A DNA stretch of 64,000 nt, taken from contig NZ_CP132911.1 in assembly GCF_036320485.1 (NCBI RefSeq), positions 2,728,001 through 2,792,000 of the forward strand, given 5' to 3'. The stretch comes from Dyella sp. A6 (lineage in GTDB: Bacteria; Pseudomonadota; Gammaproteobacteria; Xanthomonadales; Rhodanobacteraceae). The notes under the pieces were generated by a model. That model did no database searches, was not told where the DNA came from, and saw only the letters and a program-made list of their open reading frames with translations. This document shows positions 43,609-51,264 of this stretch, one piece after another. The translations under genes and the position numbers were made by a program. How positions within the stretch are numbered: the stretch's first letter is position 1; every line of letters starts with the position of its first letter.

Positions 43609-44145
43609 TCAGTCGTCGCCCAGATCCTGTCCGGGAAACAGCACGTCGGTGAAGCCGAACTTGCTGAAGTCGGTGATACGCGAGGGATAGAGCCGACCGA
43701 TCAGGTGATCGCACTCGTGCTGCACCACGCGCGCATGGAAGCCATCGGCCGTGCGATCGATCGGCATCCCCTTGGGGTCGATGCCCTGATAGCGGATCAG
43801 CGTGTAGCGGTTCACCGCACCACGCAGGCCGGGCACCGACAGGCAACCCTCCCAGCCCTCCTCCATGTCCTGTGAGAGCGGCATGATCATCGGGTTCAAC
43901 AGGATGGTGCGTGGTACCGCAGGCGCATCGGGATAACGCTCGGCATGCTCGAAGCCGAAGATCACCAACTGCAGGTCGATGCCGATCTGCGGCGCCGCCA
44001 GGCCCACGCCACCGGCATTGTGCATGGTGTCGAACATGTCGGCGATCAGCGCGTCCAGTTCCGCGCTGCCGATCATCGCGTCGGGTACCGGCGGGGCTAC
44101 GCGCAACAGCCGCGGGTCGCCCATCTTGAGGATTTCGCGGATCAT
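43609..44145 (-). CDS. def: Peptide deformylase
   Basis: 178 residues. It removes the formyl group from the N-terminal methionine of new proteins. The three metal and active-site motifs are intact: [11 protein letters not shown] (45-55), [11 protein letters not shown] and [17 protein letters not shown]. It is slightly longer at the C-terminus ([19 protein letters not shown]) than the E. coli enzyme. It is not in the usual def-fmt operon, so it may be the second, stand-alone deformylase found in this group. Confidence 0.94.
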   Translation of the reverse strand: MIREILKMGDPRLLRVAPPVPDAMIGSAELDALIADMFDTMHNAGGVGLAAPQIGIDLQLVIFGFEHAERYPDAPAVPRTILLNPMIMPLSQDMEEGWEGCLSVPGLRGAVNRYTLIRYQGIDPKGMPIDRTADGFHARVVQHECDHLIGRLYPSRITDFSKFGFTDVLFPGQDLGDD

Positions 44146-44238
44146 CGGAACCTCGTCACTCGCCTGTCAGGCCGTCGACTCTAGCCCGAATCATGTCTGC
44201 GCGATGTACTGACGGGTGAATACCCCGGCAAGGCGGCC

Positions 44239-45042
44239 TCAACGGCCGCCAAACACCTTCTTCAGCAGGTCGGTGGTGCGGGCTGCCGGGTTGTCGCGGA
44301 TCGACTTCTCCTGCTCGCCGATGACGGTGAACAGGCCTGCGATGGTCTTGTCGGTGACATAACGGTCCAGGTCCAGCGGATTGGCTCCGCCGTTGTTCGC
44401 GTGGCCGCCGCGCAATGATTCCAGCGAGCCCAGCGCACCGTCCAGGGCACTTCCGCTGCCCGTGGTCAGCGCCTTGTACTTCTCGGTCACGCCGACGCGG
44501 CTGGTGGCTTTTGCCACGATCGGCTCGATACGCGCCACCAGCGCCGGGCCGGCCACGCGGCGGAAGTAATCGGTAGCGGCATGATCACCGCCCTGCAGGA
44601 TGCCGCGTGCATCCTTGAGGGTCATCTTGCGGATCGCATTGCCGAAGATGTCCGCCACCTGCGGCACAGCCTTCTCGGCGGCGCGATTGAGGCTGAGTTC
44701 GAACGCATCCACCTGCGCGCCCATGCCGAACTTGCGAGCAAGCCCGGCAACCTGCTCCAGTTTGCCCGGCAACGGAATGCGTACTTTCGGGTTGTCCCAG
44801 AAACCATTGTTGCGACCCAGGCTCTTGATCGCATGCGTGGTGCCCTTGGCCAGCGCCTCCTTCAGGCCGGCCGTGATGTCGCCGATAGGCAGGTTTGCGC
44901 CCGCCTGTCCGGACGCCGGCACATGCACCGCCTGCTTCGCCTTGTCGAGCCATGCCTTGAACTGGATGCCGCCAGCCGCAGCCGGCAGGGCCACGGCACA
45001 CAACAGCACGGCGGGCCAGAGTGAACGACGGTGCAGACGCAT
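44239..45042 (-). CDS. DUF4197 family exported protein
   Basis: 267 residues with a signal peptide (SLWPAVLLCAVALPAAAGG). GDITAGLKEALAKGTTHAIKSLGRNNGFWDNPKVRIPLPGKLEQVAGLARKFGMG, ELSLNRAAEKAVPQ, IFGNAIRKMTLKDARGILQGGDHAATDYFR and the C-terminal ARTTDLLKKVFG are DUF4197 features. The family is periplasmic or lipoprotein-like and has no known role. AAGGAG precedes the ATG at 45042. Divergent from cstA. Confidence 0.9.
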   Translation of the reverse strand: MRLHRRSLWPAVLLCAVALPAAAGGIQFKAWLDKAKQAVHVPASGQAGANLPIGDITAGLKEALAKGTTHAIKSLGRNNGFWDNPKVRIPLPGKLEQVAGLARKFGMGAQVDAFELSLNRAAEKAVPQVADIFGNAIRKMTLKDARGILQGGDHAATDYFRRVAGPALVARIEPIVAKATSRVGVTEKYKALTTGSGSALDGALGSLESLRGGHANNGGANPLDLDRYVTDKTIAGLFTVIGEQEKSIRDNPAARTTDLLKKVFGGR

Positions 45043-45207
45043 GAGACGGACTCCTTTCGGTCGGATGTCCGGCCAGTGTAAAGCCCCTGCGCCACGCCCG
45101 CCGCGCCTTGTCCGACAGCGGCATTCGACCAATGGCTAAGCCCGACGGCATTGACCCCATACGCCACGCGGCGAGACTCTTGCCGGGTCTTCCAGGGGAG
45201 ATCCCTC

Positions 45208-47295
45208 ATGCAGAGTGCGACCATAAAACCCAGCCCGGCGGGAAAGATCCTGTGGGTTGCCATTTCCATCGTAGGTGCCTGGTGTCTTGGCGTGGTGGCA
45301 CTGCGCCGCGGCGAGTCGATCAATGCGATCTGGCTGGTCGCGGCATCGATGGCGGTGTTCGTCATTGGCTACCGCTTCTACGGCAAGTTCGTCGAGCACC
45401 ACGTGCTGCAGATGGATCCCAGCCGCGCGCCACCCTCGGTGTTGCGCAACGACGGCCTGGACTACGTGCCCACCGACAAGTGGGTCGTGTTCGGCCACCA
45501 CTTCGCCGCGATCGCCGGCGCCGGCCCACTGGTCGGCCCGGTACTGGCGGCGCAGATGGGCTATCTGCCCGGCACCCTCTGGATCCTGTTCGGCGTGGTC
45601 TTCGCCGGCGCGGTGCAGGACTTCATGGTGCTCGGCCTGTCGCTGCGACGCGACGGCCGCTCGCTGGGCAACATGCTGCGCGACGAGCTTGGGCCAGCCC
45701 CCGGTCTGGTCGCAATGTTCGGCGTGCTGGTGCTGATGATGATCGTGCTGGCCGTGCTGGCACTTGTGGTGGTCAAGGCGCTGACGCACAGCCCATGGGG
45801 CACGTTCACCGTCGCCAGCACCATCCCGATCGCGCTGCTGATGGGCGCCTACCTGCGCTGGATTCGCCCCGGCCGCATCATGGAGGTGTCGATCATCGGC
45901 CTGGTGCTGCTGCTGCTCGCCATCTGGTACGGCAAATTCGTGGCCGACTCCGCCACGCTGGGGCCGATGTTCGATTTCGACGCCAAGACCCTGGCCTGGC
46001 TGCTGATCGTCTACGGCTTCTGTGCCTCGGTGTTGCCGGTGTGGCTGCTGCTGGCACCGCGTGACTACCTGTCCACCTTCCTGAAGATCGGCACCATCGC
46101 CCTGCTGGCGCTGGCGATCTTCCTGGCCGCGCCGACCCTGCAGCTGCCAGCGGTGACCCGTTTCGTCGACGGTTCCGGCCCGGTCTTCGCCGGCAACCTG
46201 TTCCCGTTCCTGTTCATCACGATCGCCTGCGGCGCAGTCTCCGGCTGGCACTCGATCATCGCCTCGGGCACCACGCCCAAGCTGCTGGCCAACGAAGGCC
46301 AGGCGCGCCTGGTCGGCTACGGCGGCATGCTGATGGAAGCCTTCGTGGCGATCATGGCGCTGGTGGCTGCCGCCTCGCTGCACCCGGGCGTGTACTTCGC
46401 CATGAACTCGCCCAGCGCGATCATCGGCACCACCGCGGAACACGCGGCCGCCACGATCAGCCAGTGGGGCTTCGTGGTCACGCCACAGGACCTGATCCAG
46501 ACCGCCAAGAACGTGGGTGAACAGAGCATCCTCAGCCGCGCCGGCGGTGCGCCGACGCTGGCGGTAGGCATGGCTCAGCTGCTGCACAACATCATTCCCG
46601 GCGACGGCATGATGGCCTTCTGGTACCACTACGCGATCCTGTTCGAAGCCCTGTTCATCCTGACCACGGTCGATGCCGGCACGCGCGTGGGCCGCTTCAT
46701 GATCCAGGAGATCGCCGGCCTGGTGCACAAGCCACTGCAGGAAACCCGTTCGTGGACCGGCAACCTGCTGGCGACCGGCATCTGCGTCGCGTTGTGGGGC
46801 TACTTCCTGTACCAGGGCGCAGTCGATCCGCTGGGTGGCATCAATACGCTGTGGCCGCTGTTCGGCATTGCCAACCAGATGCTCGCCGCGATCGCACTGA
46901 TGCTGTGCACCGTGGTGGTGGTGAAGCTGAAGCGCCAGCGCTTCATGTGGGTGCCCGGCATTCCGGCCATCTGGCTGATCGTCTGCACGCTGACCGCGGG
47001 CTGGGAAAAGCTCAGCGGCCCGATCAGCTTCACTGCGGCAGCCAACAAATACGCCGCCGCGATGCAGAACAACCAGATGCTGGCCCCGGCCAAGAACGTG
47101 GTCGAGATGCAGCGCATCGTCACCAACAACTATGTGGACATGACGCTGACTGCCATCTTCATGCTGTTGATCGTGGTGATGCTCGGGTTTACCCTGAATG
47201 CGATCTTCAAGGCACTGCGCGCCAGCAAACCGACCGCGCACGAAGAACCCTACGTGGCGCTGGACACGGTGCCAGCCGGTGCCACCGGGCATTGA
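45208..47295 (+). CDS. cstA: Carbon starvation protein CstA family transporter
   Basis: 695 residues with some 16-18 membrane segments. NDGLDYVPTDKWVVFGHHFAAIAGAGPLVGPVLAAQMGYLPG, GVVFAGAVQDFMVLGLSLRRDGRSLG, SGWHSIIASGTTPKLL, FWYHYAILFEALFILTTVDAGTRVGRFMIQE and LWPLFGIANQMLA are the family hallmarks. CstA/BtsT proteins import pyruvate and some peptides. AGGGGAG precedes the ATG at 45208; an in-frame TTG 57 bases earlier is not used. The small partner gene follows 16 bases downstream and a terminator after that, making a two-gene unit. Confidence 0.95.
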   Translation: MQSATIKPSPAGKILWVAISIVGAWCLGVVALRRGESINAIWLVAASMAVFVIGYRFYGKFVEHHVLQMDPSRAPPSVLRNDGLDYVPTDKWVVFGHHFAAIAGAGPLVGPVLAAQMGYLPGTLWILFGVVFAGAVQDFMVLGLSLRRDGRSLGNMLRDELGPAPGLVAMFGVLVLMMIVLAVLALVVVKALTHSPWGTFTVASTIPIALLMGAYLRWIRPGRIMEVSIIGLVLLLLAIWYGKFVADSATLGPMFDFDAKTLAWLLIVYGFCASVLPVWLLLAPRDYLSTFLKIGTIALLALAIFLAAPTLQLPAVTRFVDGSGPVFAGNLFPFLFITIACGAVSGWHSIIASGTTPKLLANEGQARLVGYGGMLMEAFVAIMALVAAASLHPGVYFAMNSPSAIIGTTAEHAAATISQWGFVVTPQDLIQTAKNVGEQSILSRAGGAPTLAVGMAQLLHNIIPGDGMMAFWYHYAILFEALFILTTVDAGTRVGRFMIQEIAGLVHKPLQETRSWTGNLLATGICVALWGYFLYQGAVDPLGGINTLWPLFGIANQMLAAIALMLCTVVVVKLKRQRFMWVPGIPAIWLIVCTLTAGWEKLSGPISFTAAANKYAAAMQNNQMLAPAKNVVEMQRIVTNNYVDMTLTAIFMLLIVVMLGFTLNAIFKALRASKPTAHEEPYVALDTVPAGATGH

Positions 47296-47311
47296 AAGCC
47301 GGGAGGACGTC

Positions 47312-47506
47312 ATGAGCATGAACTTCCAGTCGATACGCAAGTGGGCAGTGCAGACCGCCCGCCTGTGCTGCGGGGTGCCGGACTATGATGTCTACGTGAA
47401 ACACCTGCGCGAACACCACCCCGAGCGCAAGGTTCCCAGCTACAAGGAATTCTTCCGCGAGCGTCAGGAAGCGCGTTACAAGGGAACCGGTGGCCGCTGC
47501 TGCTAG
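47312..47506 (+). CDS. YbdD/YjiX family small protein (CstA partner)
   Basis: 64 residues: ARLCCGVPDYDVYVKHLREHHPERKVPSYKEFFRERQEARYKGTGGRCC. The conserved GVPDYDxYVxHxxxxHP and the terminal RCC are typical of DUF466 (YbdD) proteins, which are encoded next to cstA/btsT and are thought to help the transporter. GGGAGG precedes the ATG at 47312. Confidence 0.93.
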   Translation: MSMNFQSIRKWAVQTARLCCGVPDYDVYVKHLREHHPERKVPSYKEFFRERQEARYKGTGGRCC

Positions 47507-47526
47507 GCGGTGCCACCTGAATACGC

Positions 47527-47559
47527 GATACGGCCATGTCCGGCGGACATGGCCGTATC
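47527..47559 (+). terminator. Intrinsic terminator after cstA-ybdD
   Basis: GATACGGCCATGTCC (47527-47541), loop GGC, GGACATGGCCGTATC (47545-47559): a perfect 15-bp stem starting 21 bases after the stop, followed by CGTTTGG. Short T-run but a very stable stem. Confidence 0.8.
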
Positions 47560-47683
47560 CGTTTGGGGACCGTCAACCGGCAATGGCGGTCACCTGAAAG
47601 CCGCGCCCGGCGCCACGCAGCATGGCATTGGCCAAGCGCGCCCAGCCCGGGGACAATAGGACAACGCTTCCGACAATCCGCCC

Positions 47684-48196
47684 ATGCCCGAATCCAGTAC
47701 CGCCCACGCGGCACACCCGCACCGCGCCGGCCTGCGTGTCATCGCGGTCTACGAGATCATCAAGACGACCTGTCTGGTGCTGATCGCCGCGGCTGCTTTC
47801 CATCTCGACCGCACACAGAATTTCGAGCAGCTGGTGCACTGGCTGAAGCATCTGCCGCTGACCGACAGCAGCGGACTGCGCTGGCGACTGGTATCGGCCC
47901 TGGTCGACTTCGGCCCCAGCCGATTCGTCGCCATCGGCATGGTCTCGCTGGGCTATGCCGTGCTGTTCGGCATCGAGGGTATCGGCCTGTTGATGGGCAA
48001 GTACTGGGCCGAGTGGTTTACCGTCATCGCCACCTCGTCGCTGATCCCGCTGGAGCTCTATGAAGTGCTGATGCACTTCGGCTGGCTGCAGCTGGCCGCC
48101 CTGGTCGGCAACATCGTCATCGTGATCTACCTGGTGCGGGTGGCCGTGCAGACACGCGAGGCCCGCAAGGTGCTGGCGCGCACGCATTCCCACTGA
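47684..48196 (+). CDS. DUF2127 family membrane protein
   Basis: 170 residues with four hydrophobic segments. GLRVIAVYEIIKTTCLVLIAAAAFHL at the start and YWAEWFTVIATSSLIPLELYEVLMHFGWLQLAALVGNIVIVIYLVRVA are typical of DUF2127. Function unknown; the family is widespread in proteobacteria. It starts about 125 bases after the cstA terminator, so it should have its own promoter. No strong ribosome-binding site is seen. Confidence 0.85.
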   Translation: MPESSTAHAAHPHRAGLRVIAVYEIIKTTCLVLIAAAAFHLDRTQNFEQLVHWLKHLPLTDSSGLRWRLVSALVDFGPSRFVAIGMVSLGYAVLFGIEGIGLLMGKYWAEWFTVIATSSLIPLELYEVLMHFGWLQLAALVGNIVIVIYLVRVAVQTREARKVLARTHSH

Positions 48197-48280
48197 ACCG
48201 ATGCCGGAATGTGTCTGGCCCGAAATGGCGCACGCATGCACAATGACGTCCAGACCGTTATCCAGCGACGAGAGACGAAT

Positions 48281-48484
48281 GTGAGCGTGGCATCGCTATT
48301 CTGGGGACTGCTGTTCGGCTGTATCGGGAGCGGCTTCTTCCTCTACGGCAGGAAGCAGCAGAGCCCCGTCCCGCTGGCCTGCGGCATCGCGCTGATCGCC
48401 TTTCCCTATTTCGTCTCCAACACCTTCGCCCTGATCGGCATCGGCGCGGTACTGATGGCGGTACCGTACTTCGTCAGGCTCTGA
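48281..48484 (+). CDS. Small two-helix membrane protein
   Basis: 67 residues from GTG at 48281 (VSVASLFWGLLFGCIGSGFFLYGRKQQ), with a GAGAG upstream. Two hydrophobic segments flank GRKQQSPVP, then a third short one (LIGIGAVLMAVPYFVRL). Similar short proteins recur in proteobacteria without a known role. A longer start (ATG at 48236) is possible but has no ribosome-binding site. Confidence 0.65.
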   Translation: MSVASLFWGLLFGCIGSGFFLYGRKQQSPVPLACGIALIAFPYFVSNTFALIGIGAVLMAVPYFVRL

Positions 48485-48535
48485 CCTGTACTGTGACTAC
48501 GCCCTGGCTGGGCATGGCATGCCCGGACCGGCTAC

Positions 48536-49441
48536 TTACACCTCGTGATGCATGGCTTCCGCGGGCAGTCCGTCGACCGCACGCCGACGCGGTGCCAGTT
48601 CCACCAGGTACATGGCCCCGAGCACCAGCGCGCCACCGGCCAGCATTCGCCAGCTCATGACGTCACTGCCCAGAGCCACGGCGAAGACGGCGGCGAATAC
48701 CGGCTCGGTCGTCATCACGATCGCCGCCCGGGTCGCCGGCAGGTGTGCCTGCGCCCAGGTCTGCACCAGCATCGCACCGGCACCGGCAATCAGCGCCATG
48801 TAGAGCACGCCGAGCCAGATCCCGGTATCCGGCGGCAGTACCGGACCGCCATGCGGCAGCGTCGCCGCTCCGCAGACCAACGCGATCGCGACCATCTGCA
48901 CCGCCGACAGCCCCAGCGCATCTTCCGCCCGCGTCCAGTGCCCCAGCACCACGATGTGCAGGGCATACAGCACCGCCGATGCCAGGGTCAGCCAGACGCC
49001 GGTGCCCACCGACAAGCCGTGCAGCGAGAGCAGACCAAGACCCAGCGTGGCCAGCAGCACGGCGATCCAGATCCGGCCCGGCAACTGCTGGCGCAGCAAC
49101 AGCGTGGCCAGGATCGGGGTGAATACCACATACATGCCGGTCGCGAAGCCGCTGACGCTGGGAGCGATCAGGGCCAGTCCCCAGGTCTGCAGCAGCTGCG
49201 CCACGCCGTAGATCGCGCCCAGCACCAGGCCACGCCCGATGCCCGTCGGCCCCAGCCGCCAGACACGCCGCGGAAACAGCAGCAGCATGGCCAATGCGGC
49301 CACCACGAAACGCACCGCCAGAAAATCGGCCACCGGCATGCGTGCCACGATCTCCTTGATCAGCACGAAGGTGGAACCCCAGGCGGCGGTCATCGCCAGC
49401 AGGCCCAGGGTGGCAAGAGTGCGCAGACGTGAAGTGGTCAT
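48536..49441 (-). CDS. EamA-family (DMT superfamily) exporter
   Basis: 301 residues, ten predicted helices in two EamA repeats. AMTAAWGSTFVLIKEIVARMPVADFLAVRFVVAALAMLLLFPRR opens the first repeat; ALIAGAGAMLVQTWAQAHLPATRAAIVMTTEPVFAAVFAVALG is the second. DMT proteins export amino acids or metabolites; the substrate is not known. The ATG at 49441 abuts the left arm of an inverted-repeat element that fills the gap from the glycosyltransferase gene. Confidence 0.9.
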   Translation of the reverse strand: MTTSRLRTLATLGLLAMTAAWGSTFVLIKEIVARMPVADFLAVRFVVAALAMLLLFPRRVWRLGPTGIGRGLVLGAIYGVAQLLQTWGLALIAPSVSGFATGMYVVFTPILATLLLRQQLPGRIWIAVLLATLGLGLLSLHGLSVGTGVWLTLASAVLYALHIVVLGHWTRAEDALGLSAVQMVAIALVCGAATLPHGGPVLPPDTGIWLGVLYMALIAGAGAMLVQTWAQAHLPATRAAIVMTTEPVFAAVFAVALGSDVMSWRMLAGGALVLGAMYLVELAPRRRAVDGLPAEAMHHEV

Positions 49442-49447
49442 CGGATC

Positions 49448-49560
49448 GAAGCGAGAAGTGAGTCGGGAGAAGTGAAGCGCGAGAGAAAGCTCGCGCCGGA
49501 GAGCGGCTCATAACGGCTGCGGATTTGCTCCACGCCTTCTCTCACTCCTCACGCCTCTTT
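49448..49560. repeat. Purine/pyrimidine-rich inverted-repeat element, copy 4
   Basis: Lies between the glycosyltransferase and EamA genes. The left arm (49448-49488) has GCGAGAAGTGAGTCGGGAGA and GTGAAGCGCGAGAG; the right arm (49536-49560) has CCTTCTCTCACTCCTCACGC. The right arm overlaps the last codons and the stop of the glycosyltransferase gene. Confidence 0.7.
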
Positions 49561-50447
49561 CCGGTCTCCTTGTTCCTGCTCTTTCCCATCCACTGTCCCG
49601 GCACCTTCAGCAGGAAATGCGCCCAGATGCCCAGCCACACGATGGCGGCAGTCAACGGGTTGCGCGCGGACGGGTCGAACTTGCGGAACCAGCGCCACAT
49701 GCCCCGATGCTTGTGGTAGCTGACGAATACGGGGCGGTGCCGGCTGGAACCGCCCTTGCCATGCAGGACGTGCACATCGCCTGCAAGCAGCACGCGCCAA
49801 CCGGCGTCGCGTACGCGATGGCACAGGTCCAGATCCTCACAGTGCAGGAAGTAGTCTTCGTCGAAGCCGCCCACATGATCGAAAACCTCTCGCGGCAGCA
49901 CCATCAAGGCACCCGACACCACCTCGGCATCGACGACGTGATCGGGCATCGCCCCCTCGATGTTCACGCCTTCGCCGCGCCTGCCGAACAGCCACGTCAG
50001 TGCGCGTCTCAGCAAGGGATCGCGCCGGTACGACGCCGGATCGGGCGTACCGGCTGCATCGCACACCACGGCGCCGACCAGGCCGACCTGCGGCGTATCG
50101 GTGCATACCTCGAGCAGCCGTTGCAGGGAACCGTCGTCGAGCATGCAGTCGGGGTTGAGCACCAGCAGCATGTCGCCCGCTGCCTGCGCCACGGCGCGGT
50201 TCACGGCCGGGCCGAAACCCAGGTTGGCGCCGTTGTAGAGCACGCGGAACCGCGGATCGCCGGCATGCTCGCGCGCGATCGCCTGCGGCACGCCATCGGC
50301 CGAGGCATTGTCGATCAGGATCAGTTCGAGCCGCGGCGTGCAGCCCAGCACATGACGCACGCAGTCGCGCAGGCTGTCGCCACTGTCGGCGGACACCACG
50401 ACCACACTGAGCAACCGGGATTTGTCGGGGGAAGCGGAGGTATTCAC
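49542..50447 (-). CDS. Glycosyltransferase family 2 (rhamnosyltransferase-like)
   Basis: About 301 residues from GTG at 50447 (VNTSASPDKSRLLSVVVVSADSGDSL). The GT-A fold is clear: LELILIDNASADG, YNGANLGFGPAVNRA, LLVLNPDCMLDD with the metal-binding aspartate, and VVSGALMVLPREVFDHVGGFDEDYFLHCEDLDLCHRV. The sequence resembles WbbL/rhamnosyltransferase proteins that build cell-surface glycans. Another GTG at 50534 overlaps the stop of the upstream gene (GTGA) and would add 29 residues of low similarity; coupling makes it possible. The last residues (KRREE) are encoded by an inverted-repeat arm. Confidence 0.87.
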   Translation of the reverse strand: MNTSASPDKSRLLSVVVVSADSGDSLRDCVRHVLGCTPRLELILIDNASADGVPQAIAREHAGDPRFRVLYNGANLGFGPAVNRAVAQAAGDMLLVLNPDCMLDDGSLQRLLEVCTDTPQVGLVGAVVCDAAGTPDPASYRRDPLLRRALTWLFGRRGEGVNIEGAMPDHVVDAEVVSGALMVLPREVFDHVGGFDEDYFLHCEDLDLCHRVRDAGWRVLLAGDVHVLHGKGGSSRHRPVFVSYHKHRGMWRWFRKFDPSARNPLTAAIVWLGIWAHFLLKVPGQWMGKSRNKETGKRREE

Positions 50448-50530
50448 CAGGCAAGTATGCGGGAGACGACGATGCCGGTGAATGGCGTAGATGCCAGGCG
50501 ACGCCGGATCATCCTCGCGACCACGGGCGA

Positions 50531-51211
50531 TCACGCATCGTCCTGCCCCAGCACGTAGGGCAACGGCCGTGGCGTGGACGACTCGTCCCGCACCAGCCAG
50601 GGCTGACCGTCATGCCAGCCGCTGAGCTGCCAGCCACGCAGCCGATGCCAGCGCCGGCGCTGGCGGTCCTGCATGGCCACGCCCTGTTCGTTGGGCAACG
50701 ACACCGCCAGCCAGCGACCATCGACGCTGAAGCTGCAGCGCGGTTCCACGCCATCCATGCGGGTGCCGTCGGCCAGGGTCAACGCGTGCCCGCTGTACTG
50801 AAGCGAACCGCCACGCGGGTCCGGGACACCTGTGCGCGGGTCCTGCCAGCTAGGCGGCTCCAGCTCGATGATCATCGCTGGCGGACCGATCGGCGCCATC
50901 GCCAGATCCGGCCATTCCGCCGTCGACGAAGGCAGCGACGGACGCGCACGGTCGCGACCGAGCCAGCCCTCCAGCAGCATCAGCAGCGAGAAGCCGGCCA
51001 GCCCGGCCAGCAGGGTCAGCACCCAGGCCCGGGCATCGCCGCCCAGGCTCAGCAGCACGCGCGCCAGCCAGCCCGGCAGGCCCCAGCGCAGGCCCCGCCT
51101 CAGCAACACGGCATGATCGGCCAGCCAGCTTACCTCGGCCAAAAGCGCGGCGGCGAGCGCCAGCAACAGCGGCAGGCCGAGCCACCAGGGCAGCACGGCC
51201 AGCAACAACAT
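50531..51211 (-). CDS. Membrane protein of unknown function downstream of purL
   Basis: 226 residues. The N-terminal half is hydrophobic (MLLLAVLPWWLGLPLLLALA and TLLAGLAGFSLLMLLEGWLG), with a basic stretch between. The C-terminal half is soluble and beta-rich, with repeats like GVEPRCSFSVDGRWLAVSLP and LRGWQLSGWHDGQPWLVRDE that look like propeller blades. It follows purL by 53 bases and its stop overlaps a possible start of the glycosyltransferase gene. I do not recognise the family. Confidence 0.65.
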   Translation of the reverse strand: MLLLAVLPWWLGLPLLLALAAALLAEVSWLADHAVLLRRGLRWGLPGWLARVLLSLGGDARAWVLTLLAGLAGFSLLMLLEGWLGRDRARPSLPSSTAEWPDLAMAPIGPPAMIIELEPPSWQDPRTGVPDPRGGSLQYSGHALTLADGTRMDGVEPRCSFSVDGRWLAVSLPNEQGVAMQDRQRRRWHRLRGWQLSGWHDGQPWLVRDESSTPRPLPYVLGQDDA

Positions 51212-51264
51212 CCAGGCGGTGGCAGGCCCTGCGTCCTGCCACCGATGAGCAGACGATGGTGGCC

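Noticed and set aside
45136..47340. Long open frame antisense to cstA
   Set aside because: Product is H/Q/D-rich with no domain; cstA explains the region.
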